From an uncultured Bacteroidales bacterium (GTDB lineage Bacteria > Bacteroidota > Bacteroidia > Bacteroidales > FEN-979), in contig CAIYJU010000076.1 in NCBI GenBank assembly GCA_903926565.1, forward strand, positions 1 to 64,000: a stretch of 64,000 nucleotides of DNA, written 5' to 3'. The notes under the pieces are model-generated. The model made no database searches. It was given only the letters and a program-made list of their open reading frames with translations, and was not told where the DNA came from. Position numbers and translations under genes: made by a program. Within the stretch, counting starts at the first letter, position 1; every line of letters begins with the position of its first letter. Shown one piece after another: positions 41,301 through 50,360 of the stretch.

Positions 41301-43634
41301 CTTTGTGCATATGGAAACCCTGCTCCCTCGAATGTGGTAGAAATGGGAGTAACCGCCACTCTTATGGTTGGTTCAATCAGTGGTGACCAGGTGGTCTACC
41401 CGAACATGACCCCTGCTGAACTGGTTGGGATTCCCCCATCCAATGGAACGACTCCCACGTATCAGATGCAGCAATCATCTGACAATAGCGTTTTTACCGA
41501 CATTGAAGGCGCCACCACGCTCAATTACCAGCCTGGTATGCTCACGCAAACCACCTATTACAGGCAGATGCAAAATGCGACAGGGCCCTGCGGGGGACCA
41601 ATGCCTACCAATGTGGTAACCATCGCGGTTAACTCAGCATTGTCGGCCGGTGTAACGATCACTGCCAATCCATCGGCAACTGTATGTGGAGGAACAGAAG
41701 TGACCTATACTGCAACTCCGGAGAATGGCGGAACATCTCCTTTTTACCACTGGATGGTGAATGGTATGACGGCAGGTACAAACAGCCCGACCTTTTCATA
41801 CATTCCATTACAAGGTGATGCCGTTTCGTGCACGATGACATCGAACCTGCCTTATGTGATCAACAATCCTGCACCGTCGAATGTAATAGATATGACCGTG
41901 AATCCTGTTTTGACAGCAGGTTTGTCAATGACAATTGATCCTGCCGGACCAATCTGCGCAGGCACCCTGGTTTCCTTCACCGCGATACCGGTTAACGGCG
42001 GCACTTCCCCGGCCTATCAATGGATGATGAATGGAAGTCCCATCTTCGGTGCAACAAATTCATCCTACTCTTCTCCAACGCTTGGCAATGGAACGATGAT
42101 CTCTGTAATGATGACCTCGAATGCAGCGCCTTGTCTTGAAGGATCACCTGTTACCACACCCCAGGTTGCCATGGTGGTTAATCCTGTGATTCCTGTCAGC
42201 GTCACGATTGCAGATGTTCCAACCGGAGCTGTTTGTGAAGGAACGTCAGTCACTTTCACGGCTACCCCGGTAAATGGTGGAACGGCCCCCGCTTATCAGT
42301 GGAAGGATGGCGTTAATGCAATTTCCGGTGCAACCGGAGCAACTTATACCACAATAATGGGAGCCAGTGCTTCAATCAGTGTGGAGATGGTTTCAAATGA
42401 AGGGCCGTGTCTGAGCAGTTCACCAGCTACTTCAAATGTAATTGAAAAAACGGTCAATCCAATGGTGCCTGCAACCATCACCATTTCAGAATCGGTAAAT
42501 AATGTTTGTTCCGGAACGGGTGTTACGTTTACTGCTGCTATTGAGAATGGCGGTACAAACCCATTATATCAATGGAAACTGAATGGTACTAATATCACAG
42601 GAGCCACCGGTTCCACTTACCTTTATGCTCCTTTAAATGGGGCCATGTTATCATGTGTTCTTACTTCAACTGCAGCCTGTGTCACCGGAAGTCCTGCTAC
42701 TTCGGACGTGGTGACTATGACTGTGATCCCGAAAGTTTACGTGAAAACCACAATTGTGTCCACTACCTATGCCATGATGCCCGGAACACAGGTGACTTTG
42801 ACTGCCGCTGTTGAGAATGGCGGGACTGCCCCTGTTTACCAATGGAAAGTAAACAATATTGTGGTAGGCACCAACAGTTCAACCCACTCCTATACTCCTT
42901 TGAATTTGGATAAGGTAACCTGCACGGTCACCTCAAACAGCACTGCTGCCTGCCTTTCAAACAATCCGGCCAAATCGACCACGCTTTCAATGATTGTCTA
43001 TGTGGCAGGATCTGCCTGTACAGCAGCACCGACTGTGTTATATGGCGGAAAAACATATAATACCGTTCAGATTGGCACACAGTGCTGGATGCGTGAGAAC
43101 ATGAACATTGGAACACAAGTCCCGATAACCACCACGCAAACCAACAATGCAGTAATCGAGAAGTATTGTTATAACGATTCAACCTACGATTGTGATGTTT
43201 ACGGAGGTTTGTACCAGTGGAATGAGATGATGCAATACTCAGCAACGCCTGGTGCCCAGGGGATCTGCCCAACCGGCTGGCATGTACCGACTGAAGCGGA
43301 AGCTATAACATTGGCGACCTATGTTGGAGGGGCTCCGGCAGCTGGTGGAAAGCTGAAAGAGGCCGGAACAGGTCATTTCAGGAGCCCGAACACCGGTGCA
43401 ACAAACGAATTTGGGTTCACCATGCTCGCGACCGGTTACAGTTACGTTCCTGCTACCCTCCCCTCCATCCCTTACTACAGCAATATGTTCCAGAATGGCT
43501 ACTTCCATACTTCAACTGATTATGCTCTTCCGAACGGACCCGTATTTCGCAGCGGTTCACTCTCAAATGCCACGCTTGGAACCTTTTTTAATGCAAAAAC
43601 AACCGGGCATCCGGTACGTTGTCTTAAAAACTAA
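38325..43634 (+). CDS. Giant secreted FISUMP-domain protein with a cohesin-like domain and 12 Ig-like repeats
   Basis: 1769 aa: signal peptide; cohesin-like block (VKVSGFNNIGSMTLMIHYNSTALSYS...WFDNGTSCQYTD); ~90-aa repeats (VSVTIxxSxNPVCxGTxVTFTATPVNGGxxPxYQWKxNGxDxxGATNATY); C-terminal FISUMP domain. Confidence 0.88.
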   Translation: MKKQVLLSCLIALVIFITNGVYAQVGINADGSQPDPSAMLDVKSTVKGFLPPRVALSSSNLAAPVATPVAVGLLVYNTVIAGGAEDKVLPGYYFWSGVKWVAVTTPQGVNKGDMLFWNGWSWVTIPPGAHGQQLSFCNGQPTWGGCEALVSTTPCSSCTQSTINTGGIVIDEGGTPVIQRGVCWSTHQNPTIEDDTLVEGDGPGAFSSQITGLSPSTVYYVRAYATNESKTGYGEQIADTTKEYSGAPVTSMPLLTICPNSTVLAPVKVSGFNNIGSMTLMIHYNSTALSYSLATNTSGFPGLTFDGTVPGEITITGAATAGISYPDNSVLFTIEFTYAGGAADLTWFDNGTSCQYTDGNQLVLNDMPIPDFYLPGHITEKSTVGSPIFDIGSTSSHCMGIGSVTYHATASNSTAIIYSLDPISVAAENSIDINTGTVSYSSSWFGTSVITASAEGCNGPKTSVHTVTITPQVPVSVTIVSSIDTVCAGTMVTFTATIINGGQLPLYQWKLNGADIPGATNPTYSYIPADGQSISCKGTSDILCTTGNPALSNSKPIIVHPVLPVSVTIAASANPVCPGTNVVFTATPVNGGLSPAYQWNINGTDVQGATNATYYNVPAQGDLVKCGMLSIAPCATGNPATSNTVTMGILPQNPVGVTVVASENPTCAGQSVVFTATPANGGTFPAYQWQVNGSDVQGATTATYSYAPLQGDLITCVLTSSAACVTGNPATSGAVSMQVSPSNQVSVTITASEDTVCSGENVVFTAIPVNGGTAPLYQWKVNGFDVQGATNATYNSIPSSEEIVTCRLTSDVSCAAGSPAVSEPIIIKVNPLLNASVGISTPVNPVCAGSLVPFLAIPVNGGNAPLYQWQLNGTDITGATDATYSFTAVNFADIACRLISDALCATGNPAISDVTHLGVNPLLPVSILVSPSANPVCLGTSVTFSSAITNGGTNPAYQWKVNGNDVPGATNATYSYVPAANDAVNCVLTSVALCAYGNPAPSNVVEMGVTATLMVGSISGDQVVYPNMTPAELVGIPPSNGTTPTYQMQQSSDNSVFTDIEGATTLNYQPGMLTQTTYYRQMQNATGPCGGPMPTNVVTIAVNSALSAGVTITANPSATVCGGTEVTYTATPENGGTSPFYHWMVNGMTAGTNSPTFSYIPLQGDAVSCTMTSNLPYVINNPAPSNVIDMTVNPVLTAGLSMTIDPAGPICAGTLVSFTAIPVNGGTSPAYQWMMNGSPIFGATNSSYSSPTLGNGTMISVMMTSNAAPCLEGSPVTTPQVAMVVNPVIPVSVTIADVPTGAVCEGTSVTFTATPVNGGTAPAYQWKDGVNAISGATGATYTTIMGASASISVEMVSNEGPCLSSSPATSNVIEKTVNPMVPATITISESVNNVCSGTGVTFTAAIENGGTNPLYQWKLNGTNITGATGSTYLYAPLNGAMLSCVLTSTAACVTGSPATSDVVTMTVIPKVYVKTTIVSTTYAMMPGTQVTLTAAVENGGTAPVYQWKVNNIVVGTNSSTHSYTPLNLDKVTCTVTSNSTAACLSNNPAKSTTLSMIVYVAGSACTAAPTVLYGGKTYNTVQIGTQCWMRENMNIGTQVPITTTQTNNAVIEKYCYNDSTYDCDVYGGLYQWNEMMQYSATPGAQGICPTGWHVPTEAEAITLATYVGGAPAAGGKLKEAGTGHFRSPNTGATNEFGFTMLATGYSYVPATLPSIPYYSNMFQNGYFHTSTDYALPNGPVFRSGSLSNATLGTFFNAKTTGHPVRCLKN
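39747..43010 (+). repeat. 12 tandem ~90-aa (mostly exactly 270-bp) Ig-like repeat units
   Basis: Unit starts at 39747, 40017, 40287, 40557, 40827, 41097, 41367 (divergent), 41646, 41916, 42195, 42471, 42741. Confidence 0.88.
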
Positions 43635-43687
43635 CACGGGATCGTGAAAACCTGATCAGTCTTCCGACAACAATGCCATCGGATAAA

Positions 43688-43719
43688 AGCCCCCGCTCAT
43701 CGTTGAGCGGGGGCTTTTT
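43688..43719 (+). terminator. Rho-independent terminator of the FISUMP giant
   Basis: AGCCCCCGCTCA-tcgt-TGAGCGGGGGCT followed by TTTT; perfect 12-bp stem. Confidence 0.93.
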
Positions 43720-43772
43720 GCTTAGATGCACCGATTTTTTTTCTAATCGTTAATCTGATTTTTTTTTATGTG

Positions 43773-43780
43773 TAAATTTG
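43773..43780 (+). promoter_or_regulatory. Bacteroidota -7 element TAAATTTG upstream of the short FISUMP gene
   Basis: TAnnTTTG match ~98 bp before the ATG. Confidence 0.45.
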
Positions 43781-43877
43781 TCCCTTAGGGAAATTTTTCG
43801 GACATGGATGAAATAGTTCTCCGGGAGATTTTCTTCATTAAAGAAAGAGATTGTCAGATATTTAAAGTAAATGTGTC

Positions 43878-44582
43878 ATGAATAAATCTGTTTTTTTTCT
43901 TCTGTTTTACATCGCACTGGCAGTTCAGGCCGGGGCTCAGCAAAAAGAAACCGGAACCACAAAGCATCCGTTTATTTGCGGAGATACGTTAAAGGATATA
44001 CGCGACGGGAAAGGCTATGCCACTGTGCTGATCGGCAGCCAGTGCTGGATGAAGGAGAACCTCAATACAGGAATCCGCATCAAGGGAAGCATAGAGCAAA
44101 CCAACAATGGCATCCCGGAGAAGTACTGTTATGATAACCTTGAAGAGAATTGCAATATTTATGGCGGTCTCTATCAATGGAATGAGGTGATGCAGTATGC
44201 ATCCTCACAGAAGGGGCAGGGTATCTGCCCCGGGGGCTGGCATATTCCTGCAGATGAAGAATGGGAAGTTCTGGTTGCTTTTCTCGGTGGAGATATCAAA
44301 GCAGGCCATGAGATGAAAGAGTCCGGAGTTGCTCATTATCAATCTCCCAATGTCGGTGCCAACAATAAAAGCGGATTCAGTTCATTGCCCGGAGGATTCA
44401 GTTATGCCACAGGCAGCTGTTTTTTTGATAAAATAAGCAGGGTTGGTTACTTTTGGTCTTCAACTCCTGAAAATGATACTGATGTCTGGATGCGTACCCT
44501 GGGCAATGCCATTGAGAAAGTTGGCCGGCACCTGAATTATAAAAGTACCGGTATCTCGGTCCGGTGTGTTGAGAATCAATAA
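43878..44582 (+). CDS. Stand-alone FISUMP-domain secreted protein
   Basis: 234 aa; GSQCWMKENLNTG...EKYCYDNLEENCNIYGGLYQWNEVMQYASSQKGQGICPGGWHIP; clear paralogue of the C-terminus of 38325..43634. Confidence 0.88.
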   Translation: MNKSVFFLLFYIALAVQAGAQQKETGTTKHPFICGDTLKDIRDGKGYATVLIGSQCWMKENLNTGIRIKGSIEQTNNGIPEKYCYDNLEENCNIYGGLYQWNEVMQYASSQKGQGICPGGWHIPADEEWEVLVAFLGGDIKAGHEMKESGVAHYQSPNVGANNKSGFSSLPGGFSYATGSCFFDKISRVGYFWSSTPENDTDVWMRTLGNAIEKVGRHLNYKSTGISVRCVENQ

Positions 44583-45065
44583 GTAAGGTTGTCAATCCGC
44601 GGAATATTAGCAAAAACTCCGTGAAGTATAAAATAATCCGAATCGGGATCAGGTATTACTTGTTTGTGCTTTTTTCCTGTCTGTCTTTATCTCCCTGAGA
44701 TTTTTTTGGCACAAATCAGAAACCGAAGATTACGAGATAACATTACTCTAATTAATTTTGAACAATTTTTACTGTTGCGAAGTTGTATCTGATATAAAAA
44801 TGTTATATTAGTCAAAAATAAAAAGTGGCTGTGAAAAGAAATATTGTCTTTTCCTGTTGCTTGTTCCAGACAATTAATGGCAAATTTAATTGTATGATAT
44901 CATGCGAATAACTTACTGTTTTCAAGGCAATCCGGATTTATTGTATAAACTGGCAGGAGTTTTCAGCTGTACAATATTTTTAATTTATTGGGGACCATGA
45001 TTATATGGTTTGACATTTAATTGAAAAATAGAAGAAATATATTAGGATTATTAAAATGCATGCTA

Positions 45066-45073
45066 TATCTTTG
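45066..45073 (+). promoter_or_regulatory. Bacteroidota -7 element TATCTTTG upstream of 45160..49026
   Basis: TAnnTTTG match with an 86-bp leader to the ATG. Confidence 0.5.
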
Positions 45074-45159
45074 TAGCAATCAAAATCATAAAACTTCGAC
45101 TTTTATTCGCGTTTTTAATTCAACAGGTCAGTGTGCAATAACTTAAAAAACAACTAATT

Positions 45160-48100
45160 ATGAAAAGGAAATTATCTATTTTAGTACTGCTGCTTTTTGC
45201 AACACTGATCTCTCAAGCGGCCACATGGCATGTTGATCCTTTGGGAACTGATGACTTATCGCATGGTACCGGCACCGGCATCAATGCATTCAAAACGATT
45301 CAATATGCAATCGATTTTGCCAGCGTGGTGAACGGAGATGTCATAAACGTGGCTTCCGGCACCTATGTTGAGTCAAATATTCTGGTCCATAAAAGCTTAA
45401 CTATCCGCGGTGTTGGTGCAACCCGGGATGCGGTTGTGATTGTTCCGACAGGTACAGATGCAAACGTTGACAATGCTTTCGGCAGTGGTGCCCTCAACGG
45501 GTTCATCATCAAGGCACAATCGGTCACGATCAGGAAGCTGACAATAAACGGAAATCCTGCCGCTATCCCCGGAATCTTCAATTTCCGTGCGGGTATTGTC
45601 ACCCTGGATGCCAGCCAGCCTGGCGGTGGTGTATGGAACAACCTACATGTGGACAATGTTGTCATCAAAAATACCTGGAGAAGGGGTATTTCCGTTTTCC
45701 CGAGGACGGTTGCAGGAACTGTAATTGAAAGATCGAGCATAGAAAACGTTGCCTTCAACCAGGGCATGTACCTTGCCGGACACAGCCTTGTTTTGAATAA
45801 TACGGTAAAACATTGCTTCCAGGGAATTGTTCTGAATCCTGATGCAACAACACCCACCGGTCTTTTTAAAATAAATGGCAACACTGTTACCGAGATCGGA
45901 AACTTTCCGGGTTGCTTCTCATATCCGAACGGTCAGCCACGTGCTATTCAATTCGATCCGGTTGACCCTACATTCAGGGCAATTGAGATTAAAAATAACG
46001 TAGTAAACGACAATGGATCTGTTGGCCTTATTGGCACTGTTGGCATCTATACCCGCAGAGCCAATTCAATTTCAACCGTGGAAAGCAATACCATCACCCT
46101 TTCTTCAGGTGCATCTTTGGCGTCAGGAACACAATCGGTCGGATTGCTTTTGGGTTGGTCTTATGCAAGAGCATTTACTGCGAAATTAAACTATGTGACC
46201 ACAACCGCTTCCGGAATAGGTATCATGCTGGTTGATGTTGGAACTGCTGACATGCCGATGGTCCTTGAAGGCAACGTGCTGAACAGTTCAGGCAGCACAC
46301 ATGGCGCAACCGGTGACGGAACAGGTATCTATATTGCAAACCAATACCTGTTCAATGCAACAGATAAAGCAGAAGCTTTTGTTAAGATACAGAACTACAA
46401 CAGAATAAGAGGCTTTGCAAGAGGAATCGATGTTGAAAAAATCGTCACCTCGACATTGCCACTGACAGTCATCGTGCATAACAACTTAATATTTGGAAAT
46501 ACTCTCGGATTTGATGCGTCAACGCTTACTGCACCGGTAGATGCCACGAATAACTGGTGGGGAGATTGCACAGGCCCGAATCATGCAACCAACCCAGGCG
46601 GGCTTGGTAATGCTGTTACAAATAATGTCTCCTTCATGCCATGGTGGTGTAACCCGGGAATGACTACAACCGGACCGTTTCTCACTCCAGGTATGTTGAT
46701 TAGAAATACAAGTACAGGTGCAGAATATACATCTGCCCAGCTTGCAGATGCATTCACTGCTGCTGCAAGCGGTCAAACACTTTACGTTGCTCCGGGTTTG
46801 GTAAATGCTGCTTCCTATAATTATCCGGGAAAAACAGTTTATATGGTTGGTACTGGTATACCAGGACAATCCATCATTGACGGACCATTCACGGTCGATG
46901 CCGGAAATTTATTCGTTCTCAACGGAATGAGATTCATCAACTCGGTAAATAACCCTACCATCCTTGTCAATGGTGGGATCCTTACCCTCCGTAACAGCAT
47001 TGTTCACGGAACTACAGGTGGCGTGCAGGCTTGCCTTGAAGTCACAGGTGGCTCTGTGGATGCAGGAACCCTGGTGGATAAAGGAAATAATCAATTTCTG
47101 GCAGCCTTGTTGGGTTCAGCGATTAACAATGTTCCCGAAATCGGGCTGAAGGCAATTGGCAATGATTGGGGGAGCCTGACCGGACCTACTGTTGCCTCCA
47201 ATCCCGCGGGTACTGGCGGTGCAATTATCGGCACTGGTCTTGATTCTGTATACTATGCGCCATTTATTGGTGGTCCCGTTACAACGATTGCTTCTGTTTT
47301 TGCCTGCGCGGGCGTCACAAGCGTTGATATTCCGGTTACTGCAACCAATTTCAACAATATAGGTAGCCTTGCGCTCACCTTCGGATTTACACCGGCCCAG
47401 TTGACAAATCCTCAGATCGTTTACACGAATCCTGCTTTTAGCCCATGGGGATCCTTTACTGTAACCACAGATCTCGGATTACTTGCAGCGGGAACCTTTA
47501 AAGTTTCTGGTTTTGCATTGCTTCCGGCTGACGGAGTCACCCTCGCAGGCGGATCAATCCTGTTCACCCTGAGATTTGATATCCTTCCGAATGCAGGAAC
47601 TAACAGCACTGCTGCGGTATTCTTTAATGAAAACCCACAGGGAACCGACTGTGAGTATGCCACCCCGGCTCCCTATATTACATTGGGAGATATGCCATAC
47701 AACGACTATTATATTAATGGTGGCGTTACTTTACACCAACTCCAGAGAATCAGTGGTGCGTTCACCTATTATAATGCAGCCAATGTTATCCTGACTGATG
47801 AAGATATTACTGTGAAATTATACAAATCAAGTGATGTCACACACTCAAACCTGCTTGGTACATGCATTACAAATGCATCCGGGTATTATGAATTCGAAGA
47901 TTACTGTTCGGGTGAAACGTATGACCTTGTAGCTACTTCAACCCACACGACAGACGGCAGTGTCAACACGACCGATGCTGCTCAGGTGAATTTCTGGCCG
48001 ATTTCACCAACTTCCATTGAGAAAGTCAGGTTCTATGCAGGTGATGTTGGAACAGTTACTTTGCCGCGCGATTGGTTTCTTTCCGCAACCGATGCCCAGA

Positions 48101-49026
48101 GAATTCAGCAGAATTTTGTCAATGGTGTTGCTTTTGACAGACCCTGGACTTTCTGGAAAGCAGGACAGTTTATTGCAGCCAATCCGGTTGTCCCTGCTGC
48201 AGCATTTCCAAGTGTGAGCCTGATTTCTGGTAGCGATGTTACAGCAAACATGTATGGCTTATGCACAGGTGACTTTAACCGCAGTTTCAATCCGTTATTA
48301 AAGAAATCAGCCAGCAAAAATCTGACCCTTATTTATGGCAGATCGATGCAGGTAAACATCAACCAGGAATTTGACCTGCCTATTCATGTGGTTCATGCCT
48401 GCAGCGTGGGAGCTGTCTCCCTTATCATTAATTTCCCATCTGATCTGGTTGAGGTGAAGGATGTCCGTATAAACAGCGTTCACGGTGAACTGGACTGGGC
48501 TGTTAATGGAAACGAATTGAGAATTGGCTGGAATTCAATTAACGCTGCCGACCTTGCAGCATTCGATGACCTCCTTACCCTCAGGCTCTTAACCAAAGAG
48601 ACTTTTGTAAAAGGCTCTTCAGTAAAACTAACGCTTGCAGCAGATCTGCTGAATGAACTTGCGAACGCCAGCTATGATGTTATTGGCGATGCAATTCTAA
48701 GCGTTGATGTTCTTGAAGCAACACCCAACGGAATCGGTGATCTGACCACAAATGGTACAATCGCTCTTTCTAACTATCCTAATCCATTTACAGCCAGGAC
48801 GACTATTTCTTATTCTCTTCCATTTAATGGGGATGTCACAATTGAAATCCGTAACTCATTCGGCGTAACAGTGGATATTCCTGTAAATGAAAAGCAGACA
48901 GCAGGCAACCATTCATTGGTTTTTGATGGATCCAGCCTTGCAGCCGGTGTTTATACTGCAACGATCAAATTGAATCAAAACTCAAATGTTGCTTCTGGTA
49001 CGATCAAACTTGTAATAACTAAGTAA
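45160..49026 (+). CDS. Secreted right-handed beta-helix protein with cohesin-like domain, dockerin-like segment and T9SS sorting domain
   Basis: 1288 aa: beta-helix N-terminal half (FKTIQYAIDFASVVNGDVINVASGTY); cohesin-like VDIPVTATNFNNIGSLALTFGF; DGSVNTTDAAQVNFW...LSATDAQRIQQNFV...CTGDFNRSF; C-terminal LSNYPNPFTARTTISYSLP. Confidence 0.85.
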   Translation: MKRKLSILVLLLFATLISQAATWHVDPLGTDDLSHGTGTGINAFKTIQYAIDFASVVNGDVINVASGTYVESNILVHKSLTIRGVGATRDAVVIVPTGTDANVDNAFGSGALNGFIIKAQSVTIRKLTINGNPAAIPGIFNFRAGIVTLDASQPGGGVWNNLHVDNVVIKNTWRRGISVFPRTVAGTVIERSSIENVAFNQGMYLAGHSLVLNNTVKHCFQGIVLNPDATTPTGLFKINGNTVTEIGNFPGCFSYPNGQPRAIQFDPVDPTFRAIEIKNNVVNDNGSVGLIGTVGIYTRRANSISTVESNTITLSSGASLASGTQSVGLLLGWSYARAFTAKLNYVTTTASGIGIMLVDVGTADMPMVLEGNVLNSSGSTHGATGDGTGIYIANQYLFNATDKAEAFVKIQNYNRIRGFARGIDVEKIVTSTLPLTVIVHNNLIFGNTLGFDASTLTAPVDATNNWWGDCTGPNHATNPGGLGNAVTNNVSFMPWWCNPGMTTTGPFLTPGMLIRNTSTGAEYTSAQLADAFTAAASGQTLYVAPGLVNAASYNYPGKTVYMVGTGIPGQSIIDGPFTVDAGNLFVLNGMRFINSVNNPTILVNGGILTLRNSIVHGTTGGVQACLEVTGGSVDAGTLVDKGNNQFLAALLGSAINNVPEIGLKAIGNDWGSLTGPTVASNPAGTGGAIIGTGLDSVYYAPFIGGPVTTIASVFACAGVTSVDIPVTATNFNNIGSLALTFGFTPAQLTNPQIVYTNPAFSPWGSFTVTTDLGLLAAGTFKVSGFALLPADGVTLAGGSILFTLRFDILPNAGTNSTAAVFFNENPQGTDCEYATPAPYITLGDMPYNDYYINGGVTLHQLQRISGAFTYYNAANVILTDEDITVKLYKSSDVTHSNLLGTCITNASGYYEFEDYCSGETYDLVATSTHTTDGSVNTTDAAQVNFWPISPTSIEKVRFYAGDVGTVTLPRDWFLSATDAQRIQQNFVNGVAFDRPWTFWKAGQFIAANPVVPAAAFPSVSLISGSDVTANMYGLCTGDFNRSFNPLLKKSASKNLTLIYGRSMQVNINQEFDLPIHVVHACSVGAVSLIINFPSDLVEVKDVRINSVHGELDWAVNGNELRIGWNSINAADLAAFDDLLTLRLLTKETFVKGSSVKLTLAADLLNELANASYDVIGDAILSVDVLEATPNGIGDLTTNGTIALSNYPNPFTARTTISYSLPFNGDVTIEIRNSFGVTVDIPVNEKQTAGNHSLVFDGSSLAAGVYTATIKLNQNSNVASGTIKLVITK

Positions 49027-49088
49027 TCGTCTATATGTTGAAGGGGAGTGCGGAAGTACTCCCCTTTTTTTATGTAAGTTTATTGAGG

Positions 49089-50351
49089 ATGAACAGCATC
49101 ATGCAATTGAAAAAGGTACCCTGTATTTTTGTTTTACTTATTGCATTTTATTCAACAAGGCTCTTTGGTGCTGATGCTCCCATCACTTATGCACCGGTGC
49201 TCACTGTCATGGCTACCGGCCCGGTGGCCGTTCCTGTTACAGTAACTGGCTTTGCAGGTGTCGGATCAATGACCCTCTCCCTGGAATATGATCCATCCAT
49301 CATGTCTTATGTCAGCTTTATTAAAAACCCTGCATTCGGATCATCTTTCCTGGTCGGGAATAACCCGGGAGTTGGTGGCAAAATGATCATACTTATCCAA
49401 TGGTTTGGCACCCCGGTAACACTGGCCAGCGGGTCAACCATCTGTACCCTGAATTTTAATTATACTGCATCCAACAGCAATGGCACACTGCTTAAGTGGT
49501 TCGATAACGGCCCCTCCTGTCAGTATACTGATGCCAATACGGCCGTACTTAATGATATACCCGGAACTTATTTTTACCACAACGGGTCCGTTGCCCCGCC
49601 CCTGGTTGCGGTGTCGATTTCTCCTTCAGCAAATCCTGTATGTTCAGGTTCAACAGTTAATTTTGCGGCGACACCTGTAAACGGAGGAATAACACCTTCT
49701 TATCAATGGAAAATTAATGGAGTCAATGCAGGTACCAACAATCAGTATTTTAGCTTTATACCGGCAAACAACGATGTAGTTTCTTGTGTCCTGACCTCAA
49801 GTGCCTCATTTGTTTCCGGTAATCCGGCTGTCTCCAACCTGGTAGTCATGACAACCATTCCTTTGGTGGTTGCCAATTTCTCAGCAGATAATTTAACTCC
49901 GGCTAAAAATGATACAGTTTCTTTTACAGATATAAGCACCGGCGGAGTAACCTCATGGACCTGGAGTTTTGACAAACCCGGTTTCCTGTTCGTGGATGGA
50001 ACCACTAACCATTCACAAAACCCTCATGTTAAATTTTCGGATGGAGGGTATTGGTCAGTTACCCTTGAGACGAATAACAGCTGTTTCAGTCATTCATTGG
50101 TGAAATCCGGATATATCCTTGTCGGCCTTCCCGGCCTTTGGCTGGGAACCGCCTCCCCGGAATGGAGCAATGGTTCGAATTGGGATAATACGCTTGTTCC
50201 AGGCAGTGTTACCAGCGTCGTAATTCCTTCTTCTGCTGCAAACTGGCCGGTTTTTAACGGGGACCTGACCATTGGCATCCAATGCAGTCGCCTTACCCTC
50301 AACGGTACAACAAGCAGGATGACCATTACAGGAAATCTGATCATTCCATAA
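49089..50351 (+). CDS. Secreted protein: cohesin-like domain, one Ig-like repeat and a PKD domain
   Basis: VPVTVTGFAGVGSMTLSLEYD; VAVSISPSANPVCSGSTVNFAATPVNGG; PKD SFTDISTGGVTSWTWSFDKPG; no T9SS C-terminal domain visible. Confidence 0.82.
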   Translation: MNSIMQLKKVPCIFVLLIAFYSTRLFGADAPITYAPVLTVMATGPVAVPVTVTGFAGVGSMTLSLEYDPSIMSYVSFIKNPAFGSSFLVGNNPGVGGKMIILIQWFGTPVTLASGSTICTLNFNYTASNSNGTLLKWFDNGPSCQYTDANTAVLNDIPGTYFYHNGSVAPPLVAVSISPSANPVCSGSTVNFAATPVNGGITPSYQWKINGVNAGTNNQYFSFIPANNDVVSCVLTSSASFVSGNPAVSNLVVMTTIPLVVANFSADNLTPAKNDTVSFTDISTGGVTSWTWSFDKPGFLFVDGTTNHSQNPHVKFSDGGYWSVTLETNNSCFSHSLVKSGYILVGLPGLWLGTASPEWSNGSNWDNTLVPGSVTSVVIPSSAANWPVFNGDLTIGIQCSRLTLNGTTSRMTITGNLIIP

Positions 50352-50360
50352 TTATTGCTC

